From Paenibacillus sp. HWE-109 (GTDB lineage: Bacteria > Bacillota > Bacilli > Paenibacillales > NBRC-103111), in assembly GCF_022163125.1 (NCBI RefSeq), contig NZ_CP091881.1, positions 6,572,001-6,636,000 of the forward strand: a DNA stretch of 64,000 nt, read 5' to 3'. Positions 1 through 7,062 of the stretch are shown here, piece by piece. The first letter of the stretch is position 1. Each line of letters opens with the position of its first letter. Below the pieces are notes generated by a model. It saw only the letters and a program-made list of their open reading frames with translations. It was not told the origin of the DNA and made no database searches. Position numbers and translations under genes: made by a program.

Positions 1-200
1 ACAGCATCGAACTCTTTACTTTGAACAAAGGTATCCAGATCCGTATACCGATGCGAAATTTCAAATTTCTGCGCGAACTCCGCAGCCTTCTCCTCCGTGC
101 GTGAGTATACCGCCGTTAAATCAAATTCCCCTGTCTCGCGGGCAGCATGAATGAACTCCTCTGTAATCCAATTGGTCCCTATAATTGCAAAACGTATCAT
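1..200 (-). CDS. Gfo/Idh/MocA-type oxidoreductase, N-terminal part
   Basis: Only the first 66 codons are inside the window; the gene runs off the left edge. The start is the ATG at 198-200, preceded by CCAAAGGAGAAATT, a good ribosome binding site. The protein opens MIRFAIIGTNWITEEFIHAA, a Rossmann beta-alpha unit. It then continues with the LTAVYSRTEEKAAEFAQKF stretch (second strand plus the region that discriminates NAD from NADP). This is the standard opening of Gfo/Idh/MocA dehydrogenases, NAD(P)-dependent enzymes acting mostly on sugars and cyclitols. The usual GxGxxG is relaxed to GTNWIT. The substrate cannot be inferred because the catalytic EKP/His region lies outside the window. Confidence 0.8.
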   Translation of the reverse strand, partial: MIRFAIIGTNWITEEFIHAARETGEFDLTAVYSRTEEKAAEFAQKFEISHRYTDLDTFVQSKEFDA

Positions 201-309
201 AATTTCTCCTTTGGTACTTATGCTTTTATTTTTTACTATACCATGATTGAAGGACGAATGAGAAACTAGCCTACTTGATCCACTTACAGGCCTGGGATTG
301 AATTCAGCC

Positions 310-363
310 TTGACACGAAACCAAAAGGTTTCGTATAATCCATTACGTAACCAAAAGGTTTCG
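310..363 (+). promoter_or_regulatory. Promoter with two operator palindromes for the DUF3052-SRPBCC-arsR unit
   Basis: A sigma-A-like promoter has TTGACA at 310-315 and TATAAT at 334-339 with an 18-bp spacer. The spacer is exactly the palindrome CGAAACCAAAAGGTTTCG (316-333). A near-identical copy, CGTAACCAAAAGGTTTCG, lies at 346-363, 30 bp downstream on the same face of the helix. I infer that these are operators for the ArsR-type repressor encoded third in the unit (1271-1594). The remainder of 201-440 shows no gene. Confidence 0.75.
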
Positions 364-440
364 CATTCACAAAGGAATGAAACACTTCACTTATTTTGGG
401 ACACAATACAAGCTGTGAGTGATGGAAGGAAGGATTATTG

Positions 441-821
441 ATGCAGGAAGAGTTGCTGAAGAAACTTCGCTACAAACAAGGACGAGCCCTCGTGCTTCAT
501 GCACCCGAAGGCTATAAGCTTGGCATTGAGGATTCCGGGGAGCCCGGCGGAACGTATGATTTCCTTCAGGTTTTCGTGAATAATGCAGCCGAAGTCACTG
601 AAAGGATACCTCATCTCATCCCTTATCTGAACGAAGATGCTGTCTTTTGGATTACATATCCTAAGCAAAGCTCCAAGGTCAAAACAGATATTAACCGCGA
701 TAGCCTGTTTGCGCTCGTTCAGGACATTTCTGCTTATCGTGCAGTTAGCAATGTGGCGGTGGACGAAAAATGGTCCGCTCTGCGCTTCCGCCATCAAGAT
801 AAAGTAAAAACCAAATCCTAA
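441..821 (+). CDS. DUF3052-like protein
   Basis: A 126-residue cytoplasmic protein of unknown function. ATG 441 is preferred over the adjacent TTG at 438 because GGAAGGAAGG lies upstream. The sequence has an N-terminal LLKKLRYKQGRALVLHAPEGY, a central DFLQVFVNNAAE, then ITYPKQSSKVKTDINRDSL and a C-terminal VAVDEKWSALRFRHQ. These are hallmarks, as I recall them, of the DUF3052 family, which often sits beside SRPBCC and ArsR genes. It is first in an apparent operon with the SRPBCC gene (19-bp gap) and arsR. No catalytic residues can be named. The neighbourhood suggests a stress- or ligand-responsive unit, but that is inference. Confidence 0.7.
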   Translation: MQEELLKKLRYKQGRALVLHAPEGYKLGIEDSGEPGGTYDFLQVFVNNAAEVTERIPHLIPYLNEDAVFWITYPKQSSKVKTDINRDSLFALVQDISAYRAVSNVAVDEKWSALRFRHQDKVKTKS

Positions 822-840
822 TTTTAATGGAGGTCTTTTT

Positions 841-1269
841 ATGATGGAAAATCAAACACAAGGCACTTTGCCGGATATTAAGCAAACAATTGTCTTCAAC
901 GCACCGATCCAAAAGGTTTGGAACGCTGTAGCAACACCGGATGGCATCGCCGCATGGTTCATGCCGAATAATTTCAAGCCGGAACTCGGCTATGAGTTTA
1001 TTATTGAAGCCGGGCCTTTTGGCAATTCGCCATGTAAAGTTACGGACATCTCGCCGCCGAACCGGCTTTCTTTTGAATGGGGCAAGGATTGGACTTTGAC
1101 GTTTGAATTGGCAGACGTGGATGGCAAAACAGAGTTCACACTCATCCATTCCGGTTGGGATGTGAACAAGGTGACTGAATTCGGTCAACCCCACAGCGTG
1201 GTTCGCGAGATTATGTCGCAAGGCTGGGGCGGAATCGCGAAGGCACTCACCGCTTACGTCGAGGCTTAG
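841..1269 (+). CDS. SRPBCC / AHSA1-domain protein
   Basis: 142 residues, about the length of a single START-like (Bet v 1 fold) domain. The AHSA1 signature is visible: FNAPIQKVWNAVATPDGIAAWFM at residues 18-40, then the PNRLSFEW strand and a C-terminal amphipathic helix (GWGGIAKALTAYVEA). The family binds hydrophobic ligands, and members paired with ArsR regulators are common in Bacillota. GGAGG at 829-833 lies seven bases before ATG 841; ATG 844 is also possible. It is the middle gene of the unit and is separated from arsR by one base. The ligand is unknown. Confidence 0.85.
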   Translation: MMENQTQGTLPDIKQTIVFNAPIQKVWNAVATPDGIAAWFMPNNFKPELGYEFIIEAGPFGNSPCKVTDISPPNRLSFEWGKDWTLTFELADVDGKTEFTLIHSGWDVNKVTEFGQPHSVVREIMSQGWGGIAKALTAYVEA

Positions 1270-1270
1270 G

Positions 1271-1594
1271 ATGGGCATCCCATCGCAGAAACATGATGTC
1301 TTTCAGGCGATTGCCGATCCAACCCGCCGTCAGGTCTTGCAGCTACTGGGCGATAAAGAGATGCCGGTGACGGTTATATCGGACCATTTCCCGATCAGCC
1401 GCACCGCAGTGTCCAAACATCTTCGCATCCTGGCTGATGCCGGGCTTGTGAAAGAGCGCAAGGTTGGCCGCGAGACGCGGTATAGGCTGGAGGCGGAACC
1501 TCTCATGGAGTTGAAGCGTTGGTTAGCTTATTATGAACGTTATTGGGAAAATAAATTAAACGTGCTTAAACGGTTCGTAGAATCGGACGAGTAG
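1271..1594 (+). CDS. ArsR-family winged-helix repressor
   Basis: 107 residues, typical of small ArsR regulators. The helix-turn-helix is clear: PTRRQVLQLLGDKEMPVTVI, then the recognition helix in ISRTAVSKHLRILADAGLV, then the wing VKERKVGRETRYRLE. No cysteine metal-binding CxC box is present, so this is not a classic metal sensor. It resembles the SRPBCC-linked (SdpR-like) branch. The start is one base after the SRPBCC stop, which indicates translational coupling. It most likely represses its own operon by binding the two AACCAAAAGGTT palindromes at 316-333 and 346-363; this is inference from position and symmetry. Confidence 0.88.
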   Translation: MGIPSQKHDVFQAIADPTRRQVLQLLGDKEMPVTVISDHFPISRTAVSKHLRILADAGLVKERKVGRETRYRLEAEPLMELKRWLAYYERYWENKLNVLKRFVESDE

Positions 1595-1650
1595 TACACA
1601 ACGAATAGCACACGACGAATAGCGCACAACAATTAGTACACGACGAATAG
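1595..1650 (+). repeat. Four tandem 14-bp units between arsR stop and terminator
   Basis: Four consecutive 14-bp units with the pattern YRCACRACRAWTAG (TACACAACGAATAG, CACACGACGAATAG, CGCACAACAATTAG, TACACGACGAATAG) start directly after the TAG of arsR and end where the terminator stem begins. Each unit ends in TAG. They look like a small tandem expansion in the 3' untranslated region. Confidence 0.8.
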
Positions 1651-1690
1651 GTCATCTTTCTGCTGCTTGCAACAGAGGGATGACCTTTTT
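1650..1690 (+). terminator. Terminator of the arsR unit
   Basis: GGTCATC (1650-1656) pairs with GATGACC (1679-1685). An inner TCTG/CAGA stem is nested inside, and a run of five T follows. It fits an intrinsic terminator for the + strand unit and lies just before the convergent HxlR gene. Confidence 0.8.
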
Positions 1691-1702
1691 GGGCATTCAT
1701 CT

Positions 1703-2023
1703 TTATTCTGGGACTGGCAGCCATTCGGAAGACCACTTCGCAATCTCCCCAAAAATCGGTGCCAACGCCCGCCCCTTATCAGATAAGGAATATTCGATAC
1801 GAACCGGAATCTCCGGGAATACTACTCTTCTCACAATACCTTCGTGTTCCAGCTCTTTCAGTCGCTCAGACAATACTTTGCCGCTTATATTCGGCAGCGC
1901 ATGGTCGATTTGAGCAAACCGTTGGGGACCCGACAGCAATTGAAAAACGATCAGCGATGTCCAGCGTTTGCTGAGAATTTCTACAGCTTTTTCGAAACGC
2001 GGACACATTGGCATCTGTTCCAT
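1703..2023 (-). CDS. HxlR-family transcriptional regulator
   Basis: A winged-helix protein of the HxlR/MarR-like group. It has the conserved N-terminal cysteine in MPMCPRFEKAVEILSKRWTSLIVFQLL, then the recognition region FAQIDHALPNISGKVLSERLKELEHEGIVRR and the wing VRIEYSLSDKGRAL. ATG 2023 is chosen because AGAGGTGATAAGG sits just upstream; the GTG at 2032 would overlap that site. It is divergent from the dioxygenase-DoxX pair, and two GTAAxT palindromes lie between them. This is the usual layout for an HxlR regulator responding to redox or electrophile stress. The inducer here is unknown. Confidence 0.88.
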   Translation of the reverse strand: MEQMPMCPRFEKAVEILSKRWTSLIVFQLLSGPQRFAQIDHALPNISGKVLSERLKELEHEGIVRRVVFPEIPVRIEYSLSDKGRALAPIFGEIAKWSSEWLPVPE

Positions 2024-2048
2024 CCTTATCACCTCTATATCTCTGTTT

Positions 2049-2149
2049 ATTATAGTGGAAACAACGGCCCCTGCACAAGCTTACAAAAAGTAATTTAATT
2101 ACTTGACGAAACTATTTTTATGCCGTAATATCAGTTACATAAAGTAACT
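2049..2149. promoter_or_regulatory. Divergent promoters with two HxlR-type palindromes
   Basis: Rightward promoter: TTGACG 2103-2108 and TAATAT 2126-2131, 17-bp spacer. Leftward promoter: TTGTGC (2078-2073) and TATAAT (2054-2049), 18-bp spacer. Two 17-bp palindromes sit 45 bp apart: AAGTAATTTAATTACTT at 2088-2104, touching the rightward -35, and AGTTACATAAAGTAACT at 2133-2149, at the start of transcription. Shared half-site AGTWAY. They are good candidates for HxlR operators controlling both directions. Confidence 0.7.
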
Positions 2150-2188
2150 AAGTGATTAAATGTAACTCATAAAAAGGAGTGTTGAACG

Positions 2189-2956
2189 ATGATTTCACCT
2201 ATTTTCGTAGGGCACGGTTCACCCATGATGGCTATTCAAGATACAGCCTGCACACAGTTTTTACTCGAATATGGCAAAACGGTTTCACCGAAAGCGATCG
2301 TCATTTTCACAGCGCATTGGGAGACTGAGGTTCTTACCATCTCCTCTAGCGATGATGTCTATGACACGATTTACGATTTCCGCGGCTTCCCGGATGAACT
2401 GTTTCAAATCAAATATCCGGCTAAAGGAAACCAAGAGCTGGCAAATCAGATTGCTGCCCGCTTCCAAGCGAAGGGCATTGCTGTGAACTTCGATTCTAAA
2501 CGCGGACTAGATCATGGATCCTGGGTCCCGCTTCTCAGAATGTTTCCAACCCCGAGTGTACCGGTCATTCAAATTTCTGTAAATCCGTACCTGCCTCCTG
2601 CGGAGCAGTACCGTATTGGCGAAGCCCTGCGCGGTCTGGATCAGGAAGATATCCTGATTGTCGGAAGCGGAGCTACGGTGCACAACTTGCGTGCGCTCAA
2701 TTGGGAAGCCAAAGAACCGGATGCTTGGGCTGTTGATTTCGATGAATGGCTTGTGAACAATATGCAAGCTCAGAACTTGCCAGCTTTGTTCAACTACGCG
2801 GATGAAGCCCCGAATGCCCGTATGGCGGTTCCAAGACCAGAGCATTTCATTCCGCTCTACATTGCTATGGGCAGCGGCGATCCAGCCCGCACACCGCAAG
2901 TCATTCATCGCAGCTACGAAGTCGGTTCGCTAAGTTATTTGTCCGTGGCTTTTTAA
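2189..2956 (+). CDS. DODA-type extradiol aromatic ring-opening dioxygenase
   Basis: 255 residues, the usual length for the LigB/DODA superfamily (E. coli YgiD, plant 4,5-DOPA dioxygenase). Visible signatures: N-terminal FVGHGSPM, the strand AIVIFTAHWET carrying a metal-ligand His, LDHGSWVPLLRMFP in the middle, VGSGATVHNLRALN, and the C-terminal RPEHFIPLYIAMG. The family uses a mononuclear Zn or Fe site to cleave catechol rings. The start is ATG 2189 after AAAAAGGAGTG. It is followed 27 bp later by a DoxX gene. Regulation by the divergent HxlR is inferred. The natural substrate is not known. Confidence 0.9.
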   Translation: MISPIFVGHGSPMMAIQDTACTQFLLEYGKTVSPKAIVIFTAHWETEVLTISSSDDVYDTIYDFRGFPDELFQIKYPAKGNQELANQIAARFQAKGIAVNFDSKRGLDHGSWVPLLRMFPTPSVPVIQISVNPYLPPAEQYRIGEALRGLDQEDILIVGSGATVHNLRALNWEAKEPDAWAVDFDEWLVNNMQAQNLPALFNYADEAPNARMAVPRPEHFIPLYIAMGSGDPARTPQVIHRSYEVGSLSYLSVAF

Positions 2957-2982
2957 ATAAAATGAATTGAGGTGCTTCTCCA

Positions 2983-3339
2983 TTGAAATGGGTAGTCCGT
3001 ATTCTTCAGGCCTTGCTGGCTCTGGGATATTTAATGTTTGGGTTCATGAAATTAAGCGGAGATCCGATGCAGGTTGAAGCATTTACTACAACCTATGGTT
3101 ACGGGGAAGGCTTCATGTATGTTGTTGGCGCAATCGAATTGCTGGCTGCAATCGGGCTCATCATCGGCTTCTGGAAGCCGCGCATCGCCTTCGTCTCTGC
3201 CGGTGTCATTGTCATTACGATGGCAGGCGCTGTCATAACCCATCTGAAATCAGGTCAAGGCATGGGCGTAGCCACGATGCCGCTGATCCTTCTGATAGTG
3301 GCTCTGATTATTGTGATCGGGCGCTCGCGCCGCGCGTAA
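2983..3339 (+). CDS. DoxX-family membrane protein
   Basis: 118 residues with four hydrophobic segments (about 5-24, 45-65, 70-90 and 98-114). It includes the DoxX-type opening RILQALLALGYLMFGFMKL and the GAIELLAAIGLIIGFW motif. The start is TTG 2983, supported by TTGAGGTG 11 bases upstream; no ATG fits. It follows the DODA dioxygenase and is probably co-transcribed. DoxX proteins are thought to work in membrane redox or thiol stress handling. The last 22 codons and the stop lie inside a 308-bp segment that is duplicated downstream. Confidence 0.85.
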   Translation: MKWVVRILQALLALGYLMFGFMKLSGDPMQVEAFTTTYGYGEGFMYVVGAIELLAAIGLIIGFWKPRIAFVSAGVIVITMAGAVITHLKSGQGMGVATMPLILLIVALIIVIGRSRRA

Positions 3340-3580
3340 TGAAGCCTTATGAACTCATTGACCCTTATTCGATCAAAATGGTTCCATTAGAAAAGATAAC
3401 GAATTCCACATGCGTTATTTCAAATAAAGAATCACTTTTCCGCCTATATATTACTCCATAACGCTAGTTCAGTTCGTTAGGCCGTCAAGGGAGCCATTTT
3501 TACGCTTATAAGCATCATTCGATTCGTTAGAGTGAACAAATGCTAGTAAGGCGGCCCGGCGATGCAGTTCCTCTGCCCGT
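3273..3580. repeat. 308-bp direct repeat, copy 1 (contains the 3' end of doxX)
   Basis: Positions 3273-3580 reappear at 3662-3969, offset exactly 389 bp. By eye I count five substitutions. Copy 1 starts within the DoxX coding sequence (MPLILLIVALIIVIGRSRRA and stop) and covers about 240 bp of non-coding DNA rich in TTCGTTAG/CTAACGAA-like words. The 81-bp spacer (3581-3661) holds the hairpin AACGCTGTTTTACAGCGTTA at its left edge. Confidence 0.92.
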
Positions 3581-3661
3581 AACGCTGTTTTACAGCGTTA
3601 TGCACTCACTTCGGCCTCCGACGCCGCTTTAACGCTGAATTTCATCCTTATTCCAGCTGAA

Positions 3662-3969
3662 CACGATGCCGCTGATCCTTCTGATAGTGGCTCTGATTAT
3701 TGTGATCGGGCGCTCGCGCCGCGCGTAATGAAGCCTTACGAACTCATTGACCCTTATTCGATCAAAATGGTTCCATTAGAAAAGATAACGAATTCCACAT
3801 GCGTTATTTCAAATAAAGAATCACTTTTCCGCCTATATATTACTCCTTAACGCCAGTTCAGTTCGTTAGGCCGTCAAGGGAGCCATTTTTACGCTTATAA
3901 GCATCATTCGATTCGTTGGAGTGAACAAATGCTAGTAAGGCGGCCCGGCGATGCAGTTTCTCTGCCCGT
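3662..3969. repeat. 308-bp direct repeat, copy 2 (carries an orphan doxX tail)
   Basis: Second copy of the segment at 3273-3580. It carries a promoterless fragment of the DoxX C terminus (about 3668-3729), so the fragment is a remnant and not a gene. The substitutions relative to copy 1 fall mostly in the non-coding part. No insertion-sequence ends or target-site duplications were recognised. The stretch 3340-4343 holds no other convincing gene. Confidence 0.92.
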
Positions 3970-4018
3970 TGCTCGCTCTACCCTTATCGTATCGCTACAC
4001 CGCCGCCAACAAAGCCAA

Positions 4019-4066
4019 ATAGACTGTTCCCTAGGTTTTTCAACCTCGGGAGACAGTCTATTTTTG
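4019..4066 (+). terminator. Long hairpin terminator
   Basis: ATAGACTGT (4019-4027) pairs with ACAGTCTAT (4053-4061). CCC/GGG and AGGTT/AACCT continue the stem around a TTTC loop, and TTTTTG follows. It is oriented to stop + strand transcription, possibly read-through from the DODA-DoxX unit across the repeats. Confidence 0.75.
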
Positions 4067-4187
4067 CTTTCACCCCGAACATGCCAGCCATTCGCAGCAG
4101 GAAGAGTCACTAACAGCTTCTATTTGCGCAGAATAAAGCATCTCCTTGCCGATAAGAGCCTCCAGGAGCTCTTATTCTGTTGTCCAC

Positions 4188-4224
4188 AAAAAAAGAGACC
4201 CAACAGCAACGGGCCGCGGGTCTT
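4188..4224 (-). terminator. Terminator of the metallophosphatase / GyrI-like unit
   Basis: On the minus strand AAGACCC ... GGGTCT is followed by TTTTTTT (the A run at 4188-4194 on the + strand). It lies about 120 bp beyond the stop of the GyrI-like gene. Another hairpin (ATAAGAGC/GCTCTTAT at 4152-4175) follows it. Confidence 0.7.
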
Positions 4225-4343
4225 AAAGTATATATATTTAAAAGGGGGTCGAACTTCATTATAGGCCCCGAACCTTAAATTAAGCTGAAAACAAGATTTC
4301 ATTTCGATGACAAATGATGCTATTTGCATGACATGAAGGAACC

Positions 4344-4850
4344 CTATTTCTTTTTAACCGGGATATAGATATCCATCTCCACAAGCTCATTCTTCGCGGG
4401 ATTGCAGCGCTCATCATAGAGCTCGAACTCCGCGCCTCCAGCATGCGTATAACCCGACGTCGGGAACCACTCTGGCTGAATCGACTTCCATGTGCTTTGA
4501 ATCGCTGAAGTAAACTCTTCCACCTTGACCGGTGGTGTCGTAAATACCGCATAGGTCGCTTCTGGAAATTCACGGCATACCTGATCTTCAAGCACGCCGT
4601 CAAAGGTTGTCACTTCCATCCCGATGAGGTAAGTCAAATCGCTGGTTTGCGGATTGAAATCGGTACAAATGCCCAGCTCAACTTGGGAGTCTGCCTGCAC
4701 ACGATTACCGATATGCGCCCCTTTATTTTCATCCAGATAGGTCCGCCAGAATAACGGAATTTCGCGATGGTTACGGCCATCAATACAGGAAGTTTTTAGC
4801 TCATAGCCAACAAATTTAAAAGCAGGTTTCGTTTTTAACTGAACATTCAT
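4344..4850 (-). CDS. GyrI-like / AraC effector-binding domain protein
   Basis: 168 residues, a stand-alone SOUL/GyrI-like small-molecule-binding domain. Typical elements: an N-terminal PAFKFVGYEL strand, IPLFWRTYLDEN, LTYLIGMEVTTF, and the C-terminal WFPTSGYTHAGGAEFELYDE followed by the acidic MDIYIPVKK end. The family binds hydrophobic cations or drugs and is found alone or fused to AraC regulators. ATG 4850 has GGAGGAATT upstream. There is no DNA-binding domain. It lies 37 bp after the metallophosphatase on the same strand, so co-transcription is likely. The ligand is unknown. Confidence 0.85.
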   Translation of the reverse strand: MNVQLKTKPAFKFVGYELKTSCIDGRNHREIPLFWRTYLDENKGAHIGNRVQADSQVELGICTDFNPQTSDLTYLIGMEVTTFDGVLEDQVCREFPEATYAVFTTPPVKVEEFTSAIQSTWKSIQPEWFPTSGYTHAGGAEFELYDERCNPAKNELVEMDIYIPVKKK

Positions 4851-4887
4851 TTGAATTCCTCCTTATTGTATCTGACAGAAATGTGCG

Positions 4888-5598
4888 CTATCGCCAGCTC
4901 CCTTTGGAAGCCACCGAGTACGTCTTATACTGCTGTTTGCCCTTGATCTCCAAGCAATTGATTTGCAAGCCATAGGCACAGCCGCCATCAATCCCGATTT
5001 TATCCCGATCGAACCACACGTCCGGCTTTCCATGAATATCCTTGGTAGGCGTATGCCCAAACACGACGGTCTTCTTCACAACGGTCCGCTGCTGCACGAA
5101 CGGGGCTCGAATCCACATAAAGTCGCGCTCCGGCTGCGTTTTCCAATCCGTGTAGGAGGGATTTAGTCCCGCATGCACATAAATATGCGTTTCGTCTTCA
5201 TGATAGAGAGGCAACTGGTTCAGAAAAGCGATATGCTCGCTGCAATTTGCGCGAATATGTTCTCTGGACTGCTTCAAATCCATACTGTCGGAACCACAGA
5301 AGCTCTTGAACGTTTGGATGCCGCCATGCTCGAAAAACTTCATCTCCGTCAGCGTATCCACCTCACCCAGCATGTCCACAAAGCGCTGATCGTGATTCCC
5401 TTTTAAGGCAATAGCCTGCTTGTCCCGCACCAAATGCATCACGAATTCTACTGTTTCCAGACTGTTCGGCCCGCGGTCCACATAATCACCCAGCAAAACG
5501 AGTTGGTCCTCTTCGGCCTGAAAATTCACTTTATCGAGCAATTGTTTGAATTCCTCTACACAACCATGAATATCGCTTATGACTAAAGTTCTGTGCAT
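4888..5598 (-). CDS. PPP-family serine/threonine metallophosphatase
   Basis: 236 residues with the complete calcineurin-like dimetal signature: SDIHG (residues 8-12), GDYVDRGPNS (about 37-46), KGNHDQRF (about 70-77), the later HAGLNPSY with its metal His, and FGHTPTK. The short size, GDxVDRG and GNHD motifs match bacterial PPP enzymes such as lambda phosphatase and PrpE/ApaH-like proteins. It probably dephosphorylates phosphoproteins or hydrolyses dinucleoside polyphosphates in the cytoplasm. The start is ATG 5598 after AGGAGGTACGGGAT. The next gene downstream encodes a GyrI-like protein. Confidence 0.9.
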   Translation of the reverse strand: MHRTLVISDIHGCVEEFKQLLDKVNFQAEEDQLVLLGDYVDRGPNSLETVEFVMHLVRDKQAIALKGNHDQRFVDMLGEVDTLTEMKFFEHGGIQTFKSFCGSDSMDLKQSREHIRANCSEHIAFLNQLPLYHEDETHIYVHAGLNPSYTDWKTQPERDFMWIRAPFVQQRTVVKKTVVFGHTPTKDIHGKPDVWFDRDKIGIDGGCAYGLQINCLEIKGKQQYKTYSVASKGSWR

Positions 5599-5715
5599 AT
5601 CCCGTACCTCCTGCTGCCGCGCCCTTGACGCTACTGCTTACTATGGATTACCCTCTCGGTTACTATTATTCTATTTTATCACAGCAATTTCCTATCTTGC
5701 AGGTCCTTCTTCCTG

Positions 5716-5748
5716 AAAAAGAATAAGAGGATGCCCCGAAGGACATCC
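5716..5748 (-). terminator. Terminator of the GH105-ABC transporter operon
   Basis: On the minus strand GGATGTCC-TTCG-GGGCATCC (5748-5729) is followed by TCTTATTCTTTTT, a UUCG-loop intrinsic terminator. A second, longer imperfect hairpin (5841-5890; GAGAGTGTC pairing with GACACTTTCTC) overlaps the stop codon of the hydrolase gene and could protect the mRNA end. No gene is seen in 5599-5888. Confidence 0.75.
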
Positions 5749-5888
5749 CCTGAAATGAACTGATTTCTCCTTTGAACTCTTTCGGGTTTGGTATAACCGG
5801 AAAAACTCCCTCTAACTTTAGAGACAAATCACTGTTCAGCGAGAAAGTGTCAGAGATAATGGGAGATTTCCCTTACTCCTAGACACTC

Positions 5889-6995
5889 TCACCTATGAAC
5901 GATGCTAACCAATGACTGCACCTCTACACAAGCCATGACGAAAGCGCCCACGCCGTGCAGGTCGTTCTCACTTGTCGGGCGAGTCACGTAGTTCTCGTAG
6001 TCCCCTGCCGACGTTCCAATGCAAATCAGCGGCAAAATCACACGCTCCTGCGCATCGAATTGGAGCGTGCGAATGAGTCCCTCATATCCCTTCACAGCTG
6101 CTTCCGCGCAATCCGTGCCCACAACGCCGAGGTTGATCGCCTTGGCAATCGTATAGACGAACAGGCTCGTACAGGAGGATTCCAGCCAGTTATCCGGCTG
6201 ATCGCCCTTGTCCACAACCTGGTACCAGAGACCGCTCCCCGCGTCTTGGTAGCGAATTAAGGCATGAACGAAGTCGTGCAAGGCATCGACCAATATCTGA
6301 CGGCCCGGCTCATCGGCTGATAATTCATCCAGGAATTGCGCTACGGCAAGCCCGTACCAACCGAGAGAACGGCCCCAGAATTCCGGTGAGCAGCCGGTTT
6401 CCTTATTCGCCCAAGGCATCATCCGGCTTTCATCCCAAGCGTGATAAAATAGCCCTGTCTGCTCATCCTTCATATATTTGCGCATCAACGCTTCCTGGTG
6501 CAGCACATTGTCCCGTAATGCAGGATCGCCGTAAGCATTGGCATACTTGAGCGAGAATACGCCGGCCATGTACAGACCGTCCAGCCACATATTGTAGGCA
6601 TATTTGTCCTTGTGCCAATAGCCGCCCTCCGACGTAAGGTTCAACGCCGCCAGCAAACTGCGCAGCTTCTCGGCAGCGAGGCGATATTTCCGGTGCCCGG
6701 TCTTCTTTTCCAAGCGAAATAAAAGCAGCCCTGCCTGCACAGCATCCAGCTCATCCCGGGCCACATACAGATTGCCGTTCTCATCAATCAAGCCATCGAC
6801 ATAAGCCTGAAGATAAGCGTCGTAACGCTCATTCGGCTCCCTCTGCAGCAGCATTTCCACCCCGCACAAAAAGACACCTTGATGGTAATGCCAACGTGCA
6901 GCAGGCGGCAGTTCCATTGGTGCATAAGTGCTCATGATCGAATCGCAGGCAGCTCTGGCCCAGCCCAACGGTGATTTTACAGTTTGATCTGTCAT
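5889..6995 (-). CDS. Glycoside hydrolase family 88/105 (unsaturated rhamnogalacturonyl hydrolase type)
   Basis: 368 residues, the usual length for cytoplasmic YteR/YesR-like enzymes, with no signal peptide. The (alpha/alpha)6 signature is seen: WHYHQGVFLCGVEMLL near residues 35-50, YNMWLDGLYMAGVF (about 133-146) with the catalytic Asp in LDG, then ETGCSPEFWGRSLGWYGLA and the C-terminal SCTSLFVYTIAKAINLGV. The family removes the unsaturated uronic acid left by pectin or rhamnogalacturonan lyases. It is last in an operon after two permeases and a binding protein, so the transporter probably imports the oligosaccharide it hydrolyses. ATG 6995 has GAGAGGGA upstream. Confidence 0.9.
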   Translation of the reverse strand: MTDQTVKSPLGWARAACDSIMSTYAPMELPPAARWHYHQGVFLCGVEMLLQREPNERYDAYLQAYVDGLIDENGNLYVARDELDAVQAGLLLFRLEKKTGHRKYRLAAEKLRSLLAALNLTSEGGYWHKDKYAYNMWLDGLYMAGVFSLKYANAYGDPALRDNVLHQEALMRKYMKDEQTGLFYHAWDESRMMPWANKETGCSPEFWGRSLGWYGLAVAQFLDELSADEPGRQILVDALHDFVHALIRYQDAGSGLWYQVVDKGDQPDNWLESSCTSLFVYTIAKAINLGVVGTDCAEAAVKGYEGLIRTLQFDAQERVILPLICIGTSAGDYENYVTRPTSENDLHGVGAFVMACVEVQSLVSIVHR

Positions 6996-7062
6996 CTTGT
7001 TTTCCCTCTCTATTCCTATATAGATTTACGGATTAATGGATGAATAGCCACCGAATCCTTCC

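Larger units (their letters stand above)
3340..4343. other. 1-kb intergenic region without a convincing gene
   Basis: Apart from the 3' ends of the two 308-bp repeat copies, the 81-bp spacer with its AACGCTG/CAGCGTT hairpin, and three hairpins near 4019, 4152 and 4188, this stretch shows nothing that looks coding. Reading frames present (for example 3929-4264 on +) have no ribosome site and no recognisable domains. The DNA is rich in AACG/CGTT words (TTCGTTAG, ATAACGAA, TAACGC), typical of Paenibacillus intergenic repeats. Confidence 0.7.

Noticed and set aside
3929..4264. Open reading frame of 111 codons on the + strand after the repeat copy.
   Set aside because: It crosses two terminator hairpins and has no ribosome site or domain; composition is that of intergenic DNA.
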